Shown: positions 1-6,795, counted from the first letter of the stretch. The stretch: 9,774 nucleotides of DNA from Kiloniellales bacterium (GCA_022360075.1 JAKSDN010001519.1:1-9774); one strand, 5' to 3'. Made by a program: numbers and translations. Notes: a model not told the origin generated them from the letters alone.

Positions 1-87
1 CAGGATGAGGACATTTCTTAATGCCATCAAAGACTTACCTCATCCTGAGGAGCGCCCTCCAGGGCGCGTCTCGAAGGACGCAGGATG
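1..87. repeat. Alphaproteobacterial palindromic repeat, copy 1
   Basis: The arms caggatgagg (1-10) and cctcatcctg (38-47) are perfect reverse complements. They are followed by a tight hairpin, GCGCCCT-cc-AGGGCGC (52-67), then tctcgaagga and caggatg (81-87). The last is also complementary to catcctg (41-47), so two alternative foldings exist. The core cctcatcctgaggagc...tctcgaag is a repeat type I recognise from intergenic regions of many alphaproteobacteria. The copy begins at the first base of the window and may extend further left. It encodes nothing recognisable. Confidence 0.75.
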
Positions 88-135
88 ATCATGCAGCACC
101 GTCCGAAAGCTCGAGCCAATAAATTCACAAGCTCT

Positions 136-214
136 CAGCATGAGGAGCAATCTTAATTCCATCAAAAGCCTGTCCTCATGCTGAGGAGCCCCAAGGGGCA
201 TCTCGAAGCACGCA
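136..214. repeat. Alphaproteobacterial palindromic repeat, copy 2
   Basis: This is a diverged second copy of the element at 1-87, offset by about 135 bases. The arms cagcatgagg (136-145) and cctcatgctg (174-183) are perfect reverse complements. The spacer shares tcttaat-N-ccatcaaa with copy 1. The inner hairpin is GCCCC-aa-GGGGC (188-199), followed by tctcgaag. Both stems differ in sequence from copy 1 but keep pairing, so the folded shape is conserved. The outer right arm seen in copy 1 (caggatg) has no counterpart here. Confidence 0.72.
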
Positions 215-418
215 CGCCAGCGCTGCAGCCAAGACCCGAATGCGCCACCGTCGCTCGATACCGCGACGCTGCCCGGACTTTTGCCCCTCTTACACCGTGG
301 TGCTGCAAGTCCAGTCTCGGCCTTTGCAAAGCGCCAGTGGCCCCGGCAATATCCGACGGACTTCAAGCCACAAAGCGCCCCACTGCGGCGCGGTTGAACA
401 GAGGGGAATACGAGGGAC
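215..418. other. Non-coding leader before the exported-protein gene
   Basis: Together with the two repeats upstream, this makes a 418-base stretch without a convincing gene. Open frames on both strands here have no recognisable protein features and overlap the repeats. The promoter of the gene at 419 should lie here, but no clear -35/-10 pair stands out. Just before the ATG are two purine-rich stretches, gagggg (401-406) and gaggg (412-416). Neither has ideal spacing; the first is about 12 bases away and the second only 2. Confidence 0.5.
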
Positions 419-958
419 ATGCGACTTCTTTCCGCGTTCGTGATTCTCGTGCTCGCTGCCTTGCCGGTATCGGTCCAGGCGGCCCAGGACCTGGCCATCG
501 AGGCCTTCTACGGCCAGTGGAAGGGCAGCGGCATTTCGAAGAACCCGAACAGCGTCTACTTCGGCATCACCGAGCGCGACTTCGACGTCATGATCCAGGC
601 CAAGGGCGGCGGCTTCTCGGTCACCTGGACCACCGTGCTGCGCCAGGGCGGCGATCCCAATAACCCGAACGTCAAGCGCAACACGGCGAGCAAGGACTTC
701 GTACCCTCGGGCAACGGCCGCTTCTTCGTCTCGCCGCCGCTGCCCGATCCCCTGTCGGGCAAGGACTACGCCTGGGCGCGGATCGAAAAGAGCTCCCTCT
801 ACGTCTATATCCTCACGATCGACGAGGCTGGGGTCTACGACATGCAGGTCTACGAACGCACGCTTCTGGCGCCGGGCATGTCGCTCAAGTTCACGCGCAT
901 CCGCGGCGACGAGCCGCAGCGCACGGTCGAGGGCCGCCTGGTCAAGTTCGCCGACTAG
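419..958 (+). CDS. Exported beta-rich protein of unknown function, lipocalin-like start
   Basis: A 179-residue protein I cannot assign to a named family. Residues 1-21 form a clear Sec signal peptide: a short basic start, the hydrophobic core LLSAFVILVLAALPV, and a VQA|A cleavage site, so the mature protein is probably periplasmic or secreted. The mature part opens with FYGQWKGSG (about 30-38), which resembles the G-x-W first strand of lipocalin/calycin folds. It continues as alternating polar/hydrophobic stretches with many aromatic residues (YVYILTI, VYDMQVYERTLL, LKFTRIRG), suggesting a beta-barrel or sandwich. No cysteines are visible and no catalytic motif is recognised. The signal peptide fixes the ATG start. 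The VOC gene follows after 31 bases and is probably co-transcribed. A ligand-binding role is only an inference from the fold guess. Confidence 0.85.
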   Translation: MRLLSAFVILVLAALPVSVQAAQDLAIEAFYGQWKGSGISKNPNSVYFGITERDFDVMIQAKGGGFSVTWTTVLRQGGDPNNPNVKRNTASKDFVPSGNGRFFVSPPLPDPLSGKDYAWARIEKSSLYVYILTIDEAGVYDMQVYERTLLAPGMSLKFTRIRGDEPQRTVEGRLVKFAD

Positions 959-989
959 GCCGACGCACCACCGTCGCCCGGATACGGCT

Positions 990-1841
990 TTGTCCGCGCA
1001 GATCGACCATATCGTGGTCGCGGTCCGCGACTTGTCGCGCGCCGCCGCGCGCTACGAACGGCTCGGCTTCACCCTGACGCCGCGGGCCGAGCATGCCTGG
1101 GGCACCGCGAACCGCCTGGCCCAGCTCCGGGGCGGCAACTTCATCGAGCTGCTCGAGGTCGACCGGCCCGGCCTGATTTTCCCGCACGAGCCCGCGGCCT
1201 CGCCCCCGGTCTTCAGCTTCGGGGCCCACAACCGCGACTTCCTCGAAGGCAGCGAAGGTTTCTCGATGTTCGTCCTGGCCGGCCACGACAGCCGGGCCGA
1301 CGTCGCCCGCTTCGCCAGAGCCGGCATCCGGACCTACGTGCCCTTCGACTTCGAGCGCGAAGCCACGCTGCCGGACGGACGGCGGGTCAAGGTTGGCTTC
1401 TCGCTCGCCTTCGCGACCCATCCCGAGATGCCGCGCGTCGCCTTCTTCACCTGCCACAACCGCTTTCCGGAGAACTTCTGGCGACCGGCGTTCCAAACCC
1501 ATCCGAACGGGGCCGAGCGGATCGACGAGGCCGTTTTGGTGGCGCGCGAGCCGGCCCGCTATGCCTCCTTTCTGTCGGCCTTTTGCGGCAGCGAGGCCGA
1601 GCCCCTCGACGGCCCGGGCGAGGCAGGGCTTAGGCTGGCCTGTGGCCCGCATCGTCTCACCGTCTTGACGCCCGAAGCCTTCTCGGACCGCTTTGGCGGT
1701 GCGACGATCGACCTCTCGAAAGGGCCGCGCTTGGCCGCCATCACGATCGAAGGCGCTGGCGTGACGCCAGGCTTGACGCCCATGACCGAAGCCAACGGTC
1801 TGGCAATCGAATGGCGCAAGAGTGGCAAGCCGGACGTCTAG
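990..1841 (+). CDS. VOC family / glyoxalase-like domain protein (TTG start)
   Basis: A 283-residue protein of the vicinal oxygen chelate superfamily, closest in pattern to the glyoxalase-like domain PF13468. The N-terminus IDHIVVAVRDLSRAAARYERLGFTLTPRAEH is the classic first beta-alpha-beta module, with the usual metal-ligand histidine at residue 7. GGNFIELLEV supplies the usual acidic ligand position at E53. A second module begins near AERIDEAVLVAREPARYASFLSAFCG (about residue 175). These proteins act in the cytoplasm as metal-dependent lyases, isomerases or dioxygenases, or as non-enzymatic binders; the substrate cannot be predicted. The start is the TTG at 990, which places IDHIVVAV at residue 5 as usual in the family, with a GGA 7 bases upstream. 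No better in-frame start is seen upstream. It is probably the second gene of an operon with the exported protein before it. Confidence 0.85.
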   Translation: MSAQIDHIVVAVRDLSRAAARYERLGFTLTPRAEHAWGTANRLAQLRGGNFIELLEVDRPGLIFPHEPAASPPVFSFGAHNRDFLEGSEGFSMFVLAGHDSRADVARFARAGIRTYVPFDFEREATLPDGRRVKVGFSLAFATHPEMPRVAFFTCHNRFPENFWRPAFQTHPNGAERIDEAVLVAREPARYASFLSAFCGSEAEPLDGPGEAGLRLACGPHRLTVLTPEAFSDRFGGATIDLSKGPRLAAITIEGAGVTPGLTPMTEANGLAIEWRKSGKPDV

Positions 1842-1876
1842 GATTCAGCTTCGTTGAGTCGAACCTGGTCCGCTGC

Positions 1877-1981
1877 CGTCATTGCGAGCTGGCGCCAGCC
1901 GGCCCCTGGCGCCATTGGGCAATCCAGTGCCACCGCGCAAGTGTCCGCCAACTGGATTGCTTCGCGCCGCTCGCAATGACG
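1877..1981. repeat. Intergenic palindromic element (cgtcattgcgag type)
   Basis: The 12-base ends cgtcattgcgag (1877-1888) and ctcgcaatgacg (1970-1981) are perfect reverse complements. A second nested pair, gcaatccagt (1919-1928) and actggattgc (1951-1960), is also perfect. Between the arms, ggcgccagccggcccctggcgcc adds a further small GC hairpin. This matches a repeat type common between genes in alphaproteobacteria, especially as gcaatccag...ctggattgcttcg...ctcgcaatgacg. It lies between two convergent genes, so it may act as a bidirectional transcript end, though there is no U-tract. Confidence 0.82.
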
Positions 1982-2051
1982 AGTCTTATCGCTGTAAGTC
2001 TCTCTCGTTACCGCCTGGTTTATGCGTTCAGCTTTCGGACCGCCTGAAGCT

Positions 2052-2411
2052 CTAGTCGGTGCAGGCCCATACGGCGACCTCGCAGTAGTCGCCCCAATCG
2101 GCCTCGCAACTATCAAGGCTTTCATCCTCCGCATCGAACTGCGTGAAGCCGGTGCCCCAGTAGGCCTCGTCTCCGCCGATCGCGATCGCGCCGCAAGTAT
2201 TGTAGAAGGTGAAGCCATGGGTGCACTGGCCCTCGCAGTTAAAGCGGGCGGCCAGTTCCGCTTCGGCCTCCGTGTCCGCGTTGACGGCCCAGCCATAGGC
2301 GCCGCCGGGACCCACCATGATCGCGCCCCAGAGCGTGTCCTGGGCCGATGCCGGCGGCGCTCCGAAGACGAATGGCATGATCAGCGAAAGCAGCGTTGTG
2401 AAGCGTTTCAT
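2052..2411 (-). CDS. DUF4189 domain exported protein with six cysteines
   Basis: A 119-residue exported protein. Residues 1-23 are a signal peptide (MKRFTTLLSLIMPFVFG, then PPASA|Q). The mature part matches the DUF4189 pattern: WGAIMVG, then GWAVNADTEAEAELAARFNC, where the family has its Ala-rich repeat ending in Cys, then CGAIAIGGD and a final AVWAC. The mature protein has six cysteines (59, 63, 73, 102, 110, 117), enough for three disulfides, fitting an oxidising periplasmic or extracellular location. The family has no established biochemical function. The frame is open a further 24 codons upstream, but the ATG at 2411 is preferred because it starts the signal peptide and has gggggag 7 bases upstream. 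It follows the response regulator by 99 bases on the same strand, so it could be co-transcribed or have its own promoter. Confidence 0.82.
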   Translation of the reverse strand: MKRFTTLLSLIMPFVFGAPPASAQDTLWGAIMVGPGGAYGWAVNADTEAEAELAARFNCEGQCTHGFTFYNTCGAIAIGGDEAYWGTGFTQFDAEDESLDSCEADWGDYCEVAVWACTD

Positions 2412-2425
2412 CCGAGATCTCCCCC
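2412..2425 (-). promoter_or_regulatory. Ribosome binding site deciding the DUF4189 start
   Basis: Read on the minus strand, gggggag (2419-2425) lies 7 bases before the ATG at 2409-2411. This supports the 119-residue start over the longer open frame reaching 2483. Confidence 0.6.
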
Positions 2426-2510
2426 TGATGAGACGCAGCTTATCCCATGCGGCGACCCGACGGGGCCGGCATTTGAGACGCACCCCGTGACGGGTCGGGA
2501 AGGCCGGGGC

Positions 2511-4157
2511 TCACGCCCCCGAATCGAAGCAGATCATGTCGATTCCGCTGCGCGAGAGCGTGCCCCATTTGGCTTCCGGGACGCCCTTGACCAGGAAGCG
2601 CGGGCCATGGCGATGGATCTCGTTGGCGACGCGATCGATCGATTTCTCGTCCAGCCGCTCGTACTTGAACAGCTTGTCGTAGTCGATCGAGAGGATGGCG
2701 AGCTTCTTGCCCTTCAGGTGGAGGCCATCCGCTTCGAGGCTGTGCATCTCGAAGATCACGATCTTGGCCAGGTCGAGCAGCGAGGCGATCAGCGGTGCCG
2801 GGAGGTAGTCGTTCGAGGGATTGTCGACGATGTGAATGGCCAGACGCTCGCGGATCGCGCTGGGGATCTGTGACAGCACCGAGACGAACTGGCTGCGGTA
2901 GGCCGCGTGGAGCAGAGTCGAGCTGTGCAGATCCAGCGACAACAGCCGGCGGTCCTCCGTCGGTGCCTCGGCAAGAATCTCGACCACTTTGGCGATCATC
3001 ATGACGTCGAGCCCGGCCACGACGTCGGAGAAGCCGAGCAGCGTGCGTGCCCAGGTCTCGACCTGCTTCTTGGTCGTTGGATCGAAGCGCGTGAGCTTGA
3101 GCGGCGCTTCGCCGCCGTCGTTGAGCTGTACGGGATCGGTGATGATCTTCGTGCTGCCGGCGATGCCTTGCACCAGCTTGCGGCGGGCGGCAGGGCTGTT
3201 GCCTGGCGGCTCCAGCATGCGCGCGATGCAGACGTCGGCGAGGTTGTAGCAGTCCTCGACGCTGTCGGCCGTCAGCTCGACGTCCTGGACGTGATAGTTG
3301 AAATGAGGGCTCGCCTGGCCGTCCTCGCCGCCGAAGAACTTGTCGCCGATCTCCTCGATCACGGTGAGGCAGAAGGCTTGTGCCTCCATCGCGTTGAGCT
3401 GGGCGAAGCAAATCACGAAGTCGCCGTCCTCGTTGCGGCTGACGACGGCCTGACCGGCCGCCTTGGCCCGGATGATGCTCTCCGCGAAGGAGCGGGTGCG
3501 CTCCGCCCAGGCACGCCAGCGCGGGCCGAAGGCCTCGCGGATATTGCACATGTTGTTGATGAAGATGCGCGCGGCGACGACCTTGCCGTCCTTGGCCTCG
3601 AGAATGCGCAACAGCCTTTGCCGCTCGTCGCTGCCGTCGGCCAATGCCGGGGCCGCGCCGTCGGCGTCTCCGCCCTCGGTCGGCGAAGCCGCTTCGCCCG
3701 GAGCGGCCTGGCGGCTCATCGCCTTGTAGAGCTTGACGAGCTGCTGCTCTTGATGCTGGCGGCTGACGTGATTTTCCTGCAGCCGGTTCCTGACCTTGGC
3801 GATGAGAATGCCGAAGTCGACGGGCTTGGTGACGTAGTCGCTGGCGCCGAGCTCCAAGCCGGACTGGATCTGCTTGGCGTCGGACAGGCCGGAGAGGAAG
3901 ATGAAGGGAATGGGACGGCCGTTGTCTGATCCCGCCCGGATCTGGCGCAACAGGTCGAAGCCGCCCATCTCCGGCATCTCGACGTCGCTCAAGATGAGGT
4001 CGGGCCGGTTGCTGCGAATGGCGTTGAGCGCCTCGCGCCCGTTGCTTGCCTGGCGGGTCCGATAGCCGACCGCCGAGAGCTCGTGAACGATCAGCTTGCG
4101 GAGGACGCCCTGGTCCTCGACCACAAGGATCTCGAACGCTGTCTCCTGGTCGCTCAT
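2511..4157 (-). CDS. Response regulator: receiver domain plus degenerate GGDEF-like and EAL-like regions
   Basis: A 548-residue cytoplasmic signalling protein. Residues 8-125 are a complete CheY-like receiver: acidic pair E14/D15, phospho-acceptor D58 in LILSDVEMPEMGG, S89 at the switch position, and K111 in DYVTKP. A linker rich in Gln, Ala, Gly and Asp follows (about 126-178). Residues 180-275 resemble a GGDEF fold in which the signature is replaced by RNEDGDFVICF (about 241-251), so cyclase activity is unlikely. Residues 403-548 resemble the second half of an EAL fold (LLSLDLHSS; LAIHIVDN; KKLAILSIDYDKLFK; FLVKGVPE), but the EAL triad and most metal ligands are absent. The family assignment of these two parts is inference from fold-like patterns. 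The ATG at 4157 is chosen over an upstream GTG (4223) because it puts the first beta strand (FEILVVED) at residue 8 and a ggaa lies upstream. The cognate kinase is not in the window. Confidence 0.8.
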   Translation of the reverse strand: MSDQETAFEILVVEDQGVLRKLIVHELSAVGYRTRQASNGREALNAIRSNRPDLILSDVEMPEMGGFDLLRQIRAGSDNGRPIPFIFLSGLSDAKQIQSGLELGASDYVTKPVDFGILIAKVRNRLQENHVSRQHQEQQLVKLYKAMSRQAAPGEAASPTEGGDADGAAPALADGSDERQRLLRILEAKDGKVVAARIFINNMCNIREAFGPRWRAWAERTRSFAESIIRAKAAGQAVVSRNEDGDFVICFAQLNAMEAQAFCLTVIEEIGDKFFGGEDGQASPHFNYHVQDVELTADSVEDCYNLADVCIARMLEPPGNSPAARRKLVQGIAGSTKIITDPVQLNDGGEAPLKLTRFDPTTKKQVETWARTLLGFSDVVAGLDVMMIAKVVEILAEAPTEDRRLLSLDLHSSTLLHAAYRSQFVSVLSQIPSAIRERLAIHIVDNPSNDYLPAPLIASLLDLAKIVIFEMHSLEADGLHLKGKKLAILSIDYDKLFKYERLDEKSIDRVANEIHRHGPRFLVKGVPEAKWGTLSRSGIDMICFDSGA

Positions 4158-4222
4158 CGTCACATTCCGGGGCAGGCGCCCCGTCTTCCGTACGGTCCGC
4201 AACCCCTGGCGGCCGGTTCTCA

Positions 4223-4262
4223 CTATTCAATCTGCCTATACAATAGACCTTAATAGACTATT
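4223..4262 (-). promoter_or_regulatory. AT-rich promoter/operator candidate for the response regulator
   Basis: This is the only markedly AT-rich stretch of the window, 66-105 bases before the regulator's ATG. On the plus strand it contains CTATT (4223-4227), AATAG (4242-4246), AATAG (4252-4256) and CTATT (4258-4262). The last two form the perfect 11-base palindrome AATAGACTATT. The heptamer aatagac occurs twice exactly 10 bases apart, one helical turn. Such spacing is typical of cooperative binding sites. A -10-like tattgt lies within it on the minus strand. The bound protein is unknown, and autoregulation is possible. Confidence 0.42.
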
Positions 4263-4319
4263 TCTTATGGGGTGGTATTTGCTTGACGAAGTGGTCTCGG
4301 CCGCAGGACGACTGCGGAG

Positions 4320-4331
4320 ACGTACGTACGT
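4320..4331. repeat. (ACGT)x3 perfect palindrome
   Basis: The tetramer ACGT is repeated three times, giving a 12-base self-complementary sequence between the LysR gene and the response regulator. It could be a protein-binding site or chance; no function can be assigned. Confidence 0.5.
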
Positions 4332-4373
4332 GTGCCGTTTCGGGGAACGGAGAAAGACTTCACGAATGCACGA

Positions 4374-4401
4374 GGCAGGGCCTTCGGACGGGGGCTCTGC
4401 C
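4374..4401 (-). terminator. Hairpin just after the LysR stop codon
   Basis: GGCAGGGCC (4374-4382) and GGCTCTGCC (4393-4401) pair over nine positions with one G-U wobble and a 10-base loop, starting two bases after the LysR TGA on the minus strand. No run of U follows (tcgtgcattcg), so it may be a weak or GC-type terminator, or a 3'-end stabilising hairpin for the permease-LysR transcript. Confidence 0.4.
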
Positions 4402-4403
4402 CG

Positions 4404-5285
4404 TCACCCGTTCGGCCCCGTGCGCAGGATCGCGCTCACGGCGCTCAACAGCGGGTCCTGCGCGCGGCCGGCCAGATGCGCGAACAGGACGCGTACCGAC
4501 TTCTGGGCCTCGCAGATCAGCTCGACCTCGCCGCTGGCTTGAGCCTCCTTCGCCGTCTCCGCGTGTAGGAGGCCGACGCCGATGCCGCCGGCGATCAGCG
4601 TGCGCGTCACGTCCTCGCGGTCGATGCTGATGATCCGTTTGGGGCGGATGCCGTGGGCCTCGAACAGGTTCTCGGCGGCCTGCCCGCAGCAGGTGTTGGA
4701 GTTCGGGCAGATCCACGGCAGATCGCCGAGTGCCTCCCAATCCAGCGGCGGCGCGGCGGCCGCAAGGCCCGGCGGCGACGCCAGATAGATGCCGAAACGC
4801 GAGACTTCGATGGTGGTCAGGTCGTCATCGGCCTCGCCGGCCTCGTTGTAGAAGCCCGCGTCCAGGCTGCCGCTGCGGATGCCCTTCAGGACATCGAGCG
4901 ACGTGCCACGCTGGAGCGCCACCTCCACCTCGGGGCAGCGCTCGGAAAGGACCGTGAGCAGGCGGCCGAGGGCCGCCGTGCTCGCGTCGCCGCTGGCTCC
5001 GATGCGCAGCCGTCCGGTGAGGCGCCCCTTGAGGCGATGAGCCTCCTCGATCAGTGCCTTGTGGGCGCCGAGCGTCTGCTCTGCCTTGGCGAGCAAGCGC
5101 TCACCGTCACCGGTCAAGCTCATGCCCCGGGGGGTGCGCTCGAACAGGGTCAGGCCGAGCGTTTCCTCGATCGCCTTGATGTGCGCGCTCACCGCAGGCT
5201 GGCTGAGATAGAGCCGCTCCGAGGCCCGCGTAATGCTGCCTTCGCGCGCCACGGCGACGAATGTCTTCAGTTGATGGATCTCCAT
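4404..5285 (-). CDS. LysR-type transcriptional regulator
   Basis: A 293-residue LysR family regulator of normal length. Residues 1-60 are the winged helix-turn-helix: MEIHQLKTFVAVAREGSITRA, then the recognition helix LSQPAVSAHIKAIEETLG, LFERTPRGMSLT and a linker helix to about 85. The effector-binding domain follows: GRLRIGASGD (91-100), LDVLKGIRSGSLDAGFY (130-146), WICPNSNTCC (191-200) and LIAGGIGVGLLHAE (230-243). Adjacent cysteines C199-C200 plus C193 sit at the sub-domain hinge region. The start has an aaagggg Shine-Dalgarno about 5 bases upstream. It lies 40 bases downstream of the permease on the same strand, so the two are probably co-transcribed and the regulator likely controls the permease in response to its substrate. 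Most LysR genes are divergent from their target, so this co-directional order is less usual. The effector is unknown. Confidence 0.92.
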   Translation of the reverse strand: MEIHQLKTFVAVAREGSITRASERLYLSQPAVSAHIKAIEETLGLTLFERTPRGMSLTGDGERLLAKAEQTLGAHKALIEEAHRLKGRLTGRLRIGASGDASTAALGRLLTVLSERCPEVEVALQRGTSLDVLKGIRSGSLDAGFYNEAGEADDDLTTIEVSRFGIYLASPPGLAAAAPPLDWEALGDLPWICPNSNTCCGQAAENLFEAHGIRPKRIISIDREDVTRTLIAGGIGVGLLHAETAKEAQASGEVELICEAQKSVRVLFAHLAGRAQDPLLSAVSAILRTGPNG

Positions 5286-5325
5286 CTTGCCCCTTTCAAA
5301 CCGGGCGTGGCCTCGCTCGACACAG

Positions 5326-6795
5326 CTAGATCAAACCGAGAATTCGCCACCACAGCAGATCCAACGGGAGCAATAGCAGCACGCTGACCACAAACGTGGT
5401 TAGGCACAGTCTGGTCATCGCACCGACCGGCAGGTTGGCGAGTTGCATGGCGGCGATCAAGGGCGGTGCCTGATAGGGCAGGAAGACGTTGGAGAACGCC
5501 AGTACCTGGGTCATGAGCACGGTCGCCAACGGCAAGCCCGTCAGCTCGGCCAGGCTCGCCGCGACTGGGGTCATGACGGCCGGCACGCCGGGCAGGTTGG
5601 TGACGACCGCGACCAACGTGGAGATCGCCGTCAGGGCCGCGACGTTCCAAACCGGCTGCCCGGCGGAGAAGTCGGCATGCGCGCTCAGGCTTTGCACCAC
5701 CGCCTCGCCCAATCCCGTCGCCGAGATCACCGCGCCGAGGCCCATGATACCGGCGACGAAAAACAGGGAGCCGTAATTGATGTCTTTGTTGACGCATTCC
5801 GTCGAAGTCAGCGCCGACCCGGGCCAGAGGCAATAGAGGGCCGCGGCCAAGCCGATCCATCCCGGCGAGATGTGATGAATGCCGTCGGTCAGCCATAGGG
5901 CGAGGCAGAGGGCGAGAACGGCCGTCAGACGGCCTTCTCCGGCGGTCATGGAAGTTGCGCGAGGCTCCGGCGCGGCCTCGTGGGCGGGATCGCGATCGGG
6001 GAACAGCCACAAGATGAGCATGACGAGGACCAGAGCCTTGACGACCCCCAGCACGGGAAAGTGCAACAGCAGATAGTCCCAGTAAGCGAGCTGTTGTCCG
6101 TGCAGGTTCTCGGCCATCCCGGCCAGGATCATGTTGGGCGCGTTGGACGGCAGGATGGCGAAGGCAGGCAGGCAGGTGCCGAAGGCGGCCGCCGTCAGCA
6201 TGCCGATCCGGCCATTGGAGCGGGCGTCGTAGCCCATCCGATCGGCGAGCGCGACGACGATCGGAACCAGGAGGACGACACGTCCCATGGAAGACGGCAT
6301 CACGAAAGCGAGCGCCAGGCCGAAAAGAACGATGCCGAGGATGACGCCGGCATAGCGCGTGCCGAGGCCCGCCGAAAGGAGCGTTGCCGCACGCTGGCCG
6401 AGTCCCGTATGGCGCATGGCGGCGCCCAGAACGATTCCGCTGAACAGGAGCCAGAAGGTCGACGAGACGAAGCCGGAGAACACGGTCTGGGCCGGCGCAA
6501 TCTCTAGGATCACGGCTGCCAGAAAGAACACGAGCGCGGTCCAGTATTCTGGAACGACTGCCGTCGCCCACAGGCCGATGCAAAAGACCGCGAGCGCCGC
6601 GGCGGCGGCCATCTGAGCCGGTAGGGACCCGGCGGCTATCAGGCCCACCGTGCCCGCCGCCGCAGCGATGCCGGCAAACCGCCACGGGAGTTTGGGCAAA
6701 GCCGCCGCGCGTCTCGTGCCAGATGCCTGTGCGTCTTCTCGGTCAGCCGTGACCGGCGCGTGGGTTTGGCGCTGGAAGGGCGCTTGCTCTGTCAT
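5326..6795 (-). CDS. SLC13 / DASS family anion permease
   Basis: A 489-residue inner-membrane transporter of the divalent anion:sodium symporter (SLC13, CitT/INDY-like) family. A charged cytoplasmic N-terminus (1-38) precedes roughly a dozen hydrophobic segments arranged as two repeats. In the first repeat the hairpin motif reads FVMPSSMGRVVLLVP (164-178), followed by ILPSNAPNMI (214-223). In the second it reads VVTNLPGVPAVMTP (397-410), followed by FLPYQAPPLIAAM (438-450). The canonical SNT signatures of the family are therefore SSM and TNL here, so sodium coupling and substrate cannot be assumed. Known substrates of the family are di- and tricarboxylates, sulfate and tartrate-like anions. 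The ATG is preceded by an aggaggcgaggtgacttc-type ribosome site. It is the first gene of a likely two-gene operon with the LysR regulator, and no catabolic enzyme is nearby to reveal the substrate. Confidence 0.88.
   Translation of the reverse strand: MTEQAPFQRQTHAPVTADREDAQASGTRRAAALPKLPWRFAGIAAAAGTVGLIAAGSLPAQMAAAAALAVFCIGLWATAVVPEYWTALVFFLAAVILEIAPAQTVFSGFVSSTFWLLFSGIVLGAAMRHTGLGQRAATLLSAGLGTRYAGVILGIVLFGLALAFVMPSSMGRVVLLVPIVVALADRMGYDARSNGRIGMLTAAAFGTCLPAFAILPSNAPNMILAGMAENLHGQQLAYWDYLLLHFPVLGVVKALVLVMLILWLFPDRDPAHEAAPEPRATSMTAGEGRLTAVLALCLALWLTDGIHHISPGWIGLAAALYCLWPGSALTSTECVNKDINYGSLFFVAGIMGLGAVISATGLGEAVVQSLSAHADFSAGQPVWNVAALTAISTLVAVVTNLPGVPAVMTPVAASLAELTGLPLATVLMTQVLAFSNVFLPYQAPPLIAAMQLANLPVGAMTRLCLTTFVVSVLLLLPLDLLWWRILGLI

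Noticed and set aside
40..663. Open frames on both strands across the repeat region (40-498 minus, 178-663 plus)
   Set aside because: They run through palindromic repeats, overlap the signal-peptide gene at 419 and have no protein-like features.
2484..2500. CCCGTCACGGG palindrome after the response regulator, considered as terminator
   Set aside because: It folds to only about four base pairs with no following U-run.
2907..3929. 340-codon plus-strand frame opposite the response regulator
   Set aside because: It is an antisense shadow with skewed Ala/Leu/Glu/Arg composition, no recognisable motif and no ribosome site of note.
2440..4230. 596-codon minus-strand frame overlapping the response regulator
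   Set aside because: It is an out-of-frame reading rich in Arg, Pro, Gly and Gln. The overlapping frame has a full receiver domain.
5267..6685. 472-codon minus-strand frame overlapping the permease
   Set aside because: It is Arg/Gly/His-rich with no membrane segments, whereas the alternative frame is an obvious transporter with a good ribosome site.
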